Assembly (NCBI GenBank): GCA_022824025.1
Contig: JAJEBF010000014.1
Location: 496,001 to 560,000, forward strand
Reading direction: 5' to 3'
Source of the DNA: Caldilineaceae bacterium
GTDB taxonomy: Bacteria; Chloroflexota; Anaerolineae; Caldilineales; Caldilineaceae
DNA: 64,000 nucleotides
Positions within the stretch are counted from its first letter, which is position 1; every line of letters begins with the position of its first letter. The translations under genes and the position numbers were made by a program. Shown here in pieces: positions 27,740-35,810 of the stretch. The notes under the pieces were generated by a model, which saw only the letters and a program-made list of their open reading frames with translations, was not told the origin of the DNA and ran no database searches.

Positions 27740-29269
27740 ATGACGCAAACGAAACGCCCCAACATCCTCTGGTTCTGCACCGACCAGCAAAGGTATGACA
27801 CCATTCACGCATTGGGTAATCCCCATATCAACACACCCAACCTGGATAAGCTCGTCGAGGAAGGCGTCGCCTTTACACACGCCTTCTGCCAGAGCCCCAT
27901 CTGCACGCCAAGCCGGGCCAGCTTTCTCACCGGCCGCTATCCTGCTAACGTCCGCGGCTGTATGAATGGCAACGAAGAGTGGGGTGAGGGCGCCCCTCTC
28001 GTCACTGCCCTGCTGGCGGAGAGCGGCTACGACTGCGGTCTAAGCGGAAAGTTCCATCTGGCCGGCGCCAGCGGACGCGAAGAGCCCCGCCCAAAAAATG
28101 ACGGCTATCGAGTCTTCCACTGGAGCCATGATCCCGAAGACCGCTTCCCCTCGGGCCACGCCTACGCCGACTGGCTGGCCGCGCAAGGATACTCCCTGCG
28201 AGACCTGAGAGAGGACCCGGCCTCGATCCCGCCGGAACTGCACCAGACCACCTGGTGTACCGACCGCGCCATCGACTTCCTGTCTGAAAAGAGGCGTAAG
28301 GGCCCCTGGCTGATGAGCGTCAACGTCTTCGATCCCCACGCCCCCTTCGACCCGCCACAGGAGTATCGCGATCGTTACGACTCGTCGAAGATGCCCGCTC
28401 CGCTGTTCCGTAAGACCGACCTCACTACACAGCCGGAGATCCCCGGCGACTTCCAAAACCTGTCCCGTCCGCCAGAGGAGTTCAATGCCCGCGAAGTGAT
28501 CGCCGCCTACTACGCCATGATCGAGCTGATCGATGAAAACGTGGGGCGGCTGCTGGAAGCGCTCGACGAAACGGGACAGCGCGAAAACACCGTCATCATC
28601 TTCACCAGCGATCACGGTGAAATGCTGGGAGACCACGGTCTGCTGCTAAAGGGCTGTCGTTTCTACGAAGGTCTGGTTAGAGTGCCGCTGATCATCAGCT
28701 GGCCGGGCCAATTCCCACTGCAAGAGGAGCGGGAATCCGAAGACAATCCTGAGGACATCGGTTCCGTAAGTGATCAAGAGGACACTGCTGAGACATCCAA
28801 AATCAGCGCGCTCGACGACGATTTGCCCACCCCAGCCGGCTTCGTCAGCAACGCGCTGGTGGAGTTGGTCGACATAGCGCCTACGCTCCTCGAGCTGGCC
28901 GGCCTGCCCGTCCCGCTACGCATGCAAGGCCGCTCCCTGCTTCCTATTCTACGCGGAGAACGCCTGCCCGACCACCACCGCGAATTCGTCCGCTGTGAGT
29001 TCTACCAAGCTCTCAATCCCGATGTGCCAGGCCGCGAACAGTACGAAGGCAGCTACGCCACAATGTACAGGGACGCCCACCACAAAATCGTCGTCTACCA
29101 CGGGCACGAACACGGAGAACTTTACGACCTGGAAAACGACCTCGGCGAGTTCGACAACCTGTGGAATGACCCCGACCACGCTGAACTTCGTTTCGACCTG
29201 ATGCGCCGCAACTTCGACGCACTTGCCTTTTCCATCGATCCGGGACCGCCGCAGGTGACGCCCTTCTGA
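27740..29269 (+). CDS. Type I sulfatase (formylglycine-dependent)
   Basis: 509 aa. The ribosome binding site is nearly perfect (AAAGGAGGAG, 27725-27734), suggesting high expression. TDQQRYD lies at residues 14-20, and the nucleophile motif QSPICTPSR places formylglycine at Cys55. FTSDHGEMLGDHGLLLKG gives the second metal block. An acidic insertion of about 40 residues (near 330-370, rich in Glu/Asp/Ser) splits the usual link between the PLIISWPG strand and the VDIAPTLLEL segment and looks like a surface loop. No signal peptide is seen. It ends the plus-strand block and faces the GH-like operon convergently. Substrate unknown; a sulfated carbohydrate is likely from context. Confidence 0.93.
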   Translation: MTQTKRPNILWFCTDQQRYDTIHALGNPHINTPNLDKLVEEGVAFTHAFCQSPICTPSRASFLTGRYPANVRGCMNGNEEWGEGAPLVTALLAESGYDCGLSGKFHLAGASGREEPRPKNDGYRVFHWSHDPEDRFPSGHAYADWLAAQGYSLRDLREDPASIPPELHQTTWCTDRAIDFLSEKRRKGPWLMSVNVFDPHAPFDPPQEYRDRYDSSKMPAPLFRKTDLTTQPEIPGDFQNLSRPPEEFNAREVIAAYYAMIELIDENVGRLLEALDETGQRENTVIIFTSDHGEMLGDHGLLLKGCRFYEGLVRVPLIISWPGQFPLQEERESEDNPEDIGSVSDQEDTAETSKISALDDDLPTPAGFVSNALVELVDIAPTLLELAGLPVPLRMQGRSLLPILRGERLPDHHREFVRCEFYQALNPDVPGREQYEGSYATMYRDAHHKIVVYHGHEHGELYDLENDLGEFDNLWNDPDHAELRFDLMRRNFDALAFSIDPGPPQVTPF

Positions 29270-29335
29270 CCGGTTCAACCGCCGTCACCTGCCCGGCCCC
29301 CAACTTCTCCTCCCGCGACGCGCCTGACCGGTCAA

Positions 29336-31072
29336 TCAGCCAGGCGTCTGATACGTGAGATCATACGCTCCTAACCTGCGCAGCGGAGTCGACGCCGCCC
29401 CCAGGCTCGGCTCCCCCGCGCGGCGCCATGCCTCAATCTCCTCCCGATGACCCAGCCGTCGCAGAGCGTTCCAGCTTGGCCCGTAATGGGCGCGCCCGCT
29501 CGGCCCGGCAGAGTCCCAAAAGAAAAGGTTCTCAACCCCCTGTCCATACAGTGAGGACGCCTTGCGCCGAAAAGCCTCCGCCGGCATATGCCGCGGCATC
29601 ACATTGAGCGCAAGCTCGCACTTCGTGCCCGCCACCAGGTCAACAAAGTAGCCGACCGCCTCGTCGTCCTCCCAGGCCGTCCCCATACTGTCGAGCTCAG
29701 GCAGATCCGTGTACGGGATCAGCGTGTCGACCAGCTCCTCCTCGATCCAACCCTCGAGGTCGAGCCCGTTGAGGAGATTTTCCTCTCGGTTCAGCACACA
29801 TGCTGAAACCAGAATCCGCTCTCGGCCCTGCTCCCTGGCCAGCGCATCGAGCGACGCCCGCAGCGACCGGTGAAACTCCGTCAGCGCGATGCTCCTGTAG
29901 GCCAGCCAGCGGGGATCATCGTCCGGCAGCTGCCGCGGATCCTCTCCATGCGCCTCGATGAACCCCTCCACCAGCGGCGGGTCATAGTCCACCAGCGGCG
30001 GCCGCCGGTTGTAGAGAATGCATACACCATCGATCGGATGTTGAGCTGTCTCAAGCAGTAGATCGATGACGAATTGGCGCGTATCCCCGAACGCGTACGA
30101 GAGCCGCGGCGCAGTCCTGCCATCCTTGCCCACCATCCGCAAATCCGGCCGCGAAAAGTAAAGACTGCCTGCATTCCACTGCTCCAGAGGCGGTGGGTAG
30201 AAAAACCCGGCCGGCCGGTAACTGGCATGAAAACTCAGCCCCATCTCGTGCGCCGCCTCCAACGCCACCTCCAAGGGATCGAGTTTCTGATCGCGAAACG
30301 TGCGCCAGGTCTCCGCATGCAGTCGATCCCCCCGCCGGTCAAAGTCCTCGACCTCATCGCACGTGGCCAGACGGCCGACCTCTCCCAGATAATACATCGA
30401 GTCCCCGGCGCCGCACTCCCAATAGAGTCGCGTAAAGTCCGTATGCCTGTAGGGCTCGATCTCATTGCGCACTGCCTCTTCGGTCGCCGTCCCGTATAGG
30501 AAGAGATAGCCGTGCGCGTCGTTGTGCGCAAATAACCTGCGCGTGTCTGTCCGCTGCCGCTCATGCTCCATCTCCCCGACCTGCTCCGTCGACATCGGCG
30601 CCAGCTTCACGTAGGCAACCTTCGTCCGCTGGCAAGAGACCCCCGAAGGCGCATCCTCCCCGCCCGTCGGCGTGCAGACCTGGCGAAGCGACAACGTCTG
30701 CCCCGTCAGCTCCGCCTCCTTCCAATACAGCTCGTAGATGCTGTGCCCGTGCGGATTCGACGCCGCCCAGTCCGGCCCCATGTTCAAACGACTGAAGCAG
30801 GGGTCCCCTTGGAGCTTCACCTCAACTGAGCCAAGCGTCCGGTGGTCCGGGTACACGCCAATGAAGATCCTGTGCCATCCTCTCCGATCCAGCCCGATAG
30901 ACACCTCCGGCGCGGCCGTCTCCTCGCCTGCGCTGAGCAGGTTTCCACTCATCTCCGCCGTCTCGTACGGCTGCACGTGCCATGCCCGCCGCCTTGGCGC
31001 AGCCGAGAGCGCGCTCTCCGGCTGGCAACGGCCCAGGTCGGTGATGTATACCGCAGCGTCTCGTTCAGCCAT
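29336..31072 (-). CDS. Glycoside-hydrolase-like TIM-barrel protein (GHL10/DUF187-like), paralog 1
   Basis: 578 aa; GGAGGTG lies just before the ATG, inside the end of the upstream permease gene. An N-terminal beta-rich region (about 1-175: YITDLG, WHRIFIGVYPDH, ELYWKEAELTGQ) is followed by a barrel-like region in which the order of motifs recalls family-10-like hydrolases: a YRPAGFF strand, SYAFGDTRQFVIDLL, HPIDGVCILYNRRPPL, then VSACVLN and ALNVMPRHMP. No signal peptide, so probably cytoplasmic. It closes the operon whose first gene is its paralog (35810-37474), with an importer and an aldolase between. Both likely act on the imported sugar, which is inference; the catalytic residues cannot be assigned. 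Confidence 0.6.
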   Translation of the reverse strand: MAERDAAVYITDLGRCQPESALSAAPRRRAWHVQPYETAEMSGNLLSAGEETAAPEVSIGLDRRGWHRIFIGVYPDHRTLGSVEVKLQGDPCFSRLNMGPDWAASNPHGHSIYELYWKEAELTGQTLSLRQVCTPTGGEDAPSGVSCQRTKVAYVKLAPMSTEQVGEMEHERQRTDTRRLFAHNDAHGYLFLYGTATEEAVRNEIEPYRHTDFTRLYWECGAGDSMYYLGEVGRLATCDEVEDFDRRGDRLHAETWRTFRDQKLDPLEVALEAAHEMGLSFHASYRPAGFFYPPPLEQWNAGSLYFSRPDLRMVGKDGRTAPRLSYAFGDTRQFVIDLLLETAQHPIDGVCILYNRRPPLVDYDPPLVEGFIEAHGEDPRQLPDDDPRWLAYRSIALTEFHRSLRASLDALAREQGRERILVSACVLNREENLLNGLDLEGWIEEELVDTLIPYTDLPELDSMGTAWEDDEAVGYFVDLVAGTKCELALNVMPRHMPAEAFRRKASSLYGQGVENLFFWDSAGPSGRAHYGPSWNALRRLGHREEIEAWRRAGEPSLGAASTPLRRLGAYDLTYQTPG

Positions 31073-31075
31073 CGT

Positions 31076-31975
31076 TTACACCTCCATACGCGGATCGAAT
31101 GCGTCCCGCAGCCCGTCTCCCACAAAGTTCATCGCCAGCACCGCCACCGAAATCGCGATCCCCGGCGGCAGCCACAGCCAGGGCGAGTTGGTTAGGACCG
31201 TAAGCGACTGCGCCGAGTTCAGCATGCTCCCCCAGCTGGCCTGCGGTATCTGAACGCCCAGCCCTAGAAACGACAGCGCCGACTCGGTCAGAATCGTGCC
31301 CGCAACGCCCAACGTTGCCGCCACCAGGATATACGGCTGCAGATTCGGCAGTATATGGCGGAAGACTATCCTGTAATGCGGCGTGCCAATGCAACGCGCC
31401 GCCTCCACAAATGCCTGCTCCCGCAACGAGAGTACCTGCGCGCGCAGCAGCCGCGCCAGCCCCTCCCAACCCAGTACGCCGATCACCACCATCACATTGA
31501 TTATGTTCGGCCCAAGCAGGGCAACCAGCATCAGGATCGCGAAGAAGGTGGGGAAGTTCATCACCAACTCGGTGAACCGCATCAAAATGTTGTCGACCCG
31601 CCCGCCAACATACCCTGACACCGTGCCGATCAATACACCAATCGAAATCGAAATCACATTCGCCACAAATCCCACCGACATCGATATGCGCGCGCCATAT
31701 ACCATGCGCGCCCACATATCCCTACCCGCCGAATCCGTGCCTAGTATATGGTCCGCGCTCGGCGGCTGCCGGATGCTGTCCAAATCAACCGTATATGGAT
31801 CCTGCATCGCAACAATCGGCGCAAAAATGGCGATCAATCCCAGAACCGAAATGATCACCAGACTCCCCACAGCCACCTTATGGCGCCGAAAACGCGACCC
31901 AACCGTATTGGGGCTCTTCCGCGCATTCAAGTCAACCTGCTCTTGATCGTTTTCCTGCAAGGGGGTGTTTGCCAT
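31076..31975 (-). CDS. ABC transporter permease, DppC/OppC family
   Basis: 299 aa from ATG 31975 (MANTPLQENDQEQ). A longer frame reaches 32065, but its first 30 codons would lie across the intergenic hairpin, so the shorter start is preferred. DppC marks: ADHILGTDSAGRDMWARMVY, the EAA loop VEAARCIGTPHYRIVFRHIL, ALSFLGLGVQIPQASWG and FVGDGLRDAFDP. Unlike the 17307-18440 permease it has no large periplasmic insertion. It works with the DppB-type permease at 34842-35810 and the binding protein at 32077-33801; the ATPase is missing from the operon. Confidence 0.92.
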   Translation of the reverse strand: MANTPLQENDQEQVDLNARKSPNTVGSRFRRHKVAVGSLVIISVLGLIAIFAPIVAMQDPYTVDLDSIRQPPSADHILGTDSAGRDMWARMVYGARISMSVGFVANVISISIGVLIGTVSGYVGGRVDNILMRFTELVMNFPTFFAILMLVALLGPNIINVMVVIGVLGWEGLARLLRAQVLSLREQAFVEAARCIGTPHYRIVFRHILPNLQPYILVAATLGVAGTILTESALSFLGLGVQIPQASWGSMLNSAQSLTVLTNSPWLWLPPGIAISVAVLAMNFVGDGLRDAFDPRMEV

Positions 31976-32027
31976 GGAGGGGCGCCTACCTGTCAATGAA
32001 CCGAAGGAAACCGGTGAAGAAACAGCA

Positions 32028-32058
32028 AGAGGAGAGAATACGCCGTATTCTCCCCTCT
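32028..32058 (-). promoter_or_regulatory. Hairpin between binding-protein and permease genes
   Basis: 14-bp stem with one mismatch (arms 32028-32041 and 32045-32058, core GAGAATAC) and a 3-base loop, 19 bases after the binding-protein stop on the minus strand. No T run follows directly. Its position matches the hairpin at 16171-16206 in the other Opp-type operon. Confidence 0.6.
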
Positions 32059-32076
32059 CGGTCAATCACAATTCAA

Positions 32077-33801
32077 CTACCCGTCAAACGCCCAGCCCTC
32101 CAGATTCGTCCACCAGTCCCGCTTAGCTGGCAGCGGGTTGGCCAGGTCGGAAAGACTCGAAACCACGCTCTGGTCGGTGATCTCCGGAATGTGCACGCCG
32201 CCATTGAACACCCACACATTGTTGCCCACATAGAGCGGCGCATGGGATGGATTGTCGTTGAGCGTGCGCTGTAGTTCGAAGTAGATCTCCTGGCGAGCCG
32301 CCTGGTCGGTCAGCTGACCCGCCTCAATCACCTTCTCCTCGAAATCTCCCCCCAGCGCCTCCGAATAGCCGTTGGCGTTGCGTCCCTGCGTCGTCAGATG
32401 GAACTTGAGGAAGCCATCCGGGTCCGGGAACGAACCGAAGCCCACCCGCACCGCATCGAAGTCGTGCGTGTCGTAGAACCTCTCCACCCAGACCGAACTG
32501 TCCATTTCCTCGATCTTGATCTTGAAGCCCGCTTCCTCCAACATCTGCTTCTCAGCCGCAACCTGCGCACGCGCCTCTTCGCTCCTCAGCGTGATCAGGT
32601 TGACCGTAACCTCCTGGTCAAAGTCCCAGCCCGCCTCCTCCAGCAGACTGCGCGCCAGGTCAGCGTCGTAGTCGTATGGGTTCAGGTCGTCCGGAATAGA
32701 CCAGCCGTGGATCAACGGCGAATTGTAAATCGTGCCATTGCCGCCCTGGAACACTTCGATGATCTTCTGCCTGTCCAAGGCATGGAGCCACGCCTGCCGC
32801 ACCCGCTTGTCGGCGAAGAACCCGCGCCTCAGATTGAACGAATACGCGGTGAATACCACGCCTGTGGTCGCCACAACCTTGAAATCGTCGTTGTCGATGA
32901 ACGATTGCACCACCTCCGTCGAGCTTGTATTCAGCCCGCCCCAGGCGTTGAAATGGGCCTCGCCTCTCTCCAGCGCAATCTGACCCACGTCCGGGGAGCC
33001 AACGATCTGCATGATGTAGCTGCCCAGCTTGGGCGCGCCCCAGTGCCAGTCGTCATTCGCCGCCAACCGGATGAACTGGTCGGTCTGGTACTCGACGAAC
33101 TTGAATGGACCGGACCCCAGCGGATCCTCGAAGAAGAACGACTGATTCTCAAGCGTGTCCGGCGCAACGTCGCCCAGGACGTGCTTGGGCAGAATCGATA
33201 GCGCCGCCTGAAACAGAAACAGGCCGGTCGGATACGCCGTTGTGAACTGTATCGTCTTGTCGTCCAACACGGTGATCCCGGCTACGCTGTCAGCCTCCTC
33301 GTTGGAATACGCCTCCGCCCCCTCGAGCATCGCAAGGTTGCTTACCTGCCGCGACTTGGTCGCCGGGTTCAGGTACAGCTCATAGGTGAAAAGCACATCC
33401 TCAGCCGTAAAGTCCGTCCCGTCATGCCACTTCGCGTCCGGATGAATGTGGAAGGTGTACTGCGTTGCATCGTCCGACGCCTCCCAACTCTCCGCCATAA
33501 TCGGCACAAAGCCGGTTTTGGGCACATTCTCCTGAATCAGGGGCGGCAGCACGCACTGAAAGAAATGCGCCTGGAATCCCTGAACGGCCGTAAGGGGGTT
33601 AAAGCTGTTTATCGGTCCACCATAGAGGCCTATCAGATTGCCTCTCTGCATCTCTTCCGCAGCAGCTTCGTCCGCCGCCGCCCCGGCGCCTTCTTCGGAC
33701 GCAACCGGCGCGCACGCCGCCAGCGCCGCCGCGCCGGCCGCCAGCGCGCTCGCCTTGAGAAACTCCCGTCGGTTCACGCCGCGATCTCTGGTGCTTTGCA
33801 T
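32077..33801 (-). CDS. ABC transporter substrate-binding protein, family 5, Tat-exported lipoprotein
   Basis: 574 aa from ATG 33801, which follows a strong AGGAGGAG site; the frame extends 36 codons upstream but those encode an unlikely leader. The N-terminus has a twin-arginine motif (NRREFLK) then a lipobox LAAC, so it is probably exported folded and lipidated. SBP_bac_5 features: TFHIHPDAKWHDGTDFTAED and the VRQAWLHALDRQKIIEV helix. It is moderately related to the 14052-16145 protein in layout but has a different export signal and is shorter. It is encoded after the DapA-like gene and before the DppC-type permease, separated from the latter by a hairpin. Ligand unknown. Confidence 0.92.
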   Translation of the reverse strand: MQSTRDRGVNRREFLKASALAAGAAALAACAPVASEEGAGAAADEAAAEEMQRGNLIGLYGGPINSFNPLTAVQGFQAHFFQCVLPPLIQENVPKTGFVPIMAESWEASDDATQYTFHIHPDAKWHDGTDFTAEDVLFTYELYLNPATKSRQVSNLAMLEGAEAYSNEEADSVAGITVLDDKTIQFTTAYPTGLFLFQAALSILPKHVLGDVAPDTLENQSFFFEDPLGSGPFKFVEYQTDQFIRLAANDDWHWGAPKLGSYIMQIVGSPDVGQIALERGEAHFNAWGGLNTSSTEVVQSFIDNDDFKVVATTGVVFTAYSFNLRRGFFADKRVRQAWLHALDRQKIIEVFQGGNGTIYNSPLIHGWSIPDDLNPYDYDADLARSLLEEAGWDFDQEVTVNLITLRSEEARAQVAAEKQMLEEAGFKIKIEEMDSSVWVERFYDTHDFDAVRVGFGSFPDPDGFLKFHLTTQGRNANGYSEALGGDFEEKVIEAGQLTDQAARQEIYFELQRTLNDNPSHAPLYVGNNVWVFNGGVHIPEITDQSVVSSLSDLANPLPAKRDWWTNLEGWAFDG

Positions 33802-33925
33802 GAATCTCCTCCTGAAATGTAAGAAAAACGTTACCGAATACGATATGGATGCGAGGAAGAACTGCCACCGTGAGGTCGAATGCCGGCCCTGCAACGTCAG
33901 TTCTTCCAAATGGAAAAAAACGCGC

Positions 33926-34837
33926 CTATAGCAGATTCAGGTCTGCGAGCTGCTGCGAAAGCGCTTCCATCTGCGCGTCGCTCAGCGAATGATACGGCGG
34001 ACGCCGCCAGCGCTCTGTCAGCCCGTGCAACTCGTACGTGCCGTGCAGCGCCGCATCGAAGCTGCCAACCACGTTGAGGACATAAGCAAAGTAGGGCATG
34101 TCGTACTTCCGAACGATGCCCGCAGCCGTCGCCCACTCCTCCTCCTGCACAGCCCGCCAGTAGGCTTGCGTTATCCGCGGCGCAAAAGTGACAAATGTCG
34201 ACAGATAGCCGTCACACCCATAGTGAATCAAATCAAAGTGATTCTGCTTTTGTCCTCCCGATATGATCGACCAGTGGCCGTGGAGTAGAAGCGCCATCTT
34301 GCGCGCGAAAACGCCCACCAGGTCGTCCTTGATCGCTACCACGCCCTTCACCTCGTCCCGCAGCCGCCGCAACACGTCCAACCCAAGCCCGTGCGAGCGG
34401 CTGAACACGTTGGTCACGACCATCACGGGGATCTCCGCCGCAGCCGCCGCATAATGGGCCACAAAGCTGTCTTCAGTGCAGGAACCCGCCCAGTCCGGCG
34501 GCAGCACCATCAGCAGATCGGCCCCTACCTCCCGTGCATAGCGTGCGAACGCCACAGTCTTGCCCGTCCACCAAATCCGGTCCGCCGCCACGACCGCCGC
34601 GCGCCCCGCCGTCTGGTCAGCCACCACCCTGGTCACCTCTGCCACCTCGTTGTCGGTGAGCAATGAGAAGAAGCTGTCCCCGTACGTCAGCATCATCGTC
34701 GTGCTGCCCGCTTCGATGCCACGGTCCACCAGCCCGCGCAGGCCGTCATAGTCAATCTCGCCGTCCCTCTTGAAAGGTGTGTGCAACGACGTCACCGGCC
34801 CCGTCAGCAAGGTACGCAACTCCTCCGACGTACGCAT
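33926..34837 (-). CDS. DapA/NAL-superfamily (dihydrodipicolinate synthase-like) aldolase
   Basis: 303 aa from ATG 34837, four bases after the permease stop; a longer frame would overlap it. The Schiff-base lysine is present (VVAIKDD, Lys170), so class I aldolase chemistry is likely. The usual catalytic Tyr in the YNVP-type motif is Thr142 (VVTNVFSRSHG), and the GTTGE region near residue 51 reads TYGDSF. These changes argue against true dihydrodipicolinate synthase and for a different 2-keto acid aldolase or dehydratase. Its place among sugar-uptake and hydrolase-like genes suggests it cleaves or dehydrates a keto-acid sugar derived from the imported ligand, which is inference. The superfamily call is firm. 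Confidence 0.85.
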   Translation of the reverse strand: MRTSEELRTLLTGPVTSLHTPFKRDGEIDYDGLRGLVDRGIEAGSTTMMLTYGDSFFSLLTDNEVAEVTRVVADQTAGRAAVVAADRIWWTGKTVAFARYAREVGADLLMVLPPDWAGSCTEDSFVAHYAAAAAEIPVMVVTNVFSRSHGLGLDVLRRLRDEVKGVVAIKDDLVGVFARKMALLLHGHWSIISGGQKQNHFDLIHYGCDGYLSTFVTFAPRITQAYWRAVQEEEWATAAGIVRKYDMPYFAYVLNVVGSFDAALHGTYELHGLTERWRRPPYHSLSDAQMEALSQQLADLNLL

Positions 34838-34841
34838 CGAT

Positions 34842-35810
34842 TCAACCTTCACCCTGCCGAATGCGCGGATCGGCCACCGCATACAGGATGTCCGCAGTCA
34901 GATTGCTGAACAGAACCAGCACTGCGGCGATGAACGTCAGCCCCATCAAAACAGGATAATCCCGCTGCGATATCGCCTGAATCGCCATGCGCCCCATGCC
35001 CGGCCACTGAAACATCGTCTCGATGATCACCGTGCCGCCAAACAGAATCGGCAGCCTCAACGTAACGATCGTGATCACCGGAAGCAGCGCGTTGCGCAGC
35101 GCATGCCCCACGACCACGCTCGTCTCCTTCAGCCCCTTCGCCCGCGCCGTCGTAACATACTCCTGCCCTAGCACCTCCAGCATGCCCGAACGCATATAGC
35201 GCGTCAGCCCCGCCGTCAGATCCAGCGACAAGATTACGCCCGGCAGAACCAGGTGATGAAGGTTGTCCAGCAAGGCCGGCGGCGCGTCGAATGCAACCGA
35301 GCGCATGCCGAAAGTGGGAAACCACCCCAATTTCAACGCAAAGACATAGAGCGCAAGAAGAGCCAGAAAGAAGGAAGGAATCGAGATCGAAAACAGAGCG
35401 AATAGCGTTAACAAATAGTCCCAGATTGTATATTGCTTCAGCGCCGCCAGCACCCCCAGACCGATTCCAAGCACCGAAGACGCAACCAGCGCAAAGCCCA
35501 TCAACTCCAACGTGGCCGGCAGCCGCACAGCAATGCGCCGCAGAACCGGTTCCCCCGTGTGATAGGAGTAGCCAAAATTGCCCCGCGCCAGCTGCCCCAG
35601 CCATATCGCGTAACGCACCATGATCGGCTTGTTCAGGCCCAACTCCTCCTTCAGCCGCTCAAGATTGGCCGCAGACATCTCCTCTTCCGGGTTGATCATC
35701 GCCATCACCGGGTCGCCCGGCGCCACGCTGATAAAGCTGAACGTGATCAGTGTGATGCCAAGTACCAGCGGAATCGCCAGCAGCAGTCTGTTTGCAATAT
35801 ACGTTGCCAT
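34842..35810 (-). CDS. ABC transporter permease, DppB/OppB family
   Basis: 322 aa from ATG 35810, which shares one base with the stop of the preceding gene (TGATG); an in-frame ATG four codons earlier lies inside that gene. Typical DppB features: an N-terminal span with ITLITFSFISVAPGDP, then the EAA loop TTARAKGLKETSVVVGHALR, and the C-terminal ADILYAVADPRIR. It pairs with the DppC-type permease at 31076-31975, although the aldolase and binding-protein genes lie between them. Confidence 0.93.
   Translation of the reverse strand: MATYIANRLLLAIPLVLGITLITFSFISVAPGDPVMAMINPEEEMSAANLERLKEELGLNKPIMVRYAIWLGQLARGNFGYSYHTGEPVLRRIAVRLPATLELMGFALVASSVLGIGLGVLAALKQYTIWDYLLTLFALFSISIPSFFLALLALYVFALKLGWFPTFGMRSVAFDAPPALLDNLHHLVLPGVILSLDLTAGLTRYMRSGMLEVLGQEYVTTARAKGLKETSVVVGHALRNALLPVITIVTLRLPILFGGTVIIETMFQWPGMGRMAIQAISQRDYPVLMGLTFIAAVLVLFSNLTADILYAVADPRIRQGEG

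Noticed and set aside
33802-33909. 36-codon N-terminal extension of the Tat-exported binding protein
   Set aside because: AGGAGGAG sits directly before the inner ATG and the twin-arginine signal must be N-terminal to work.
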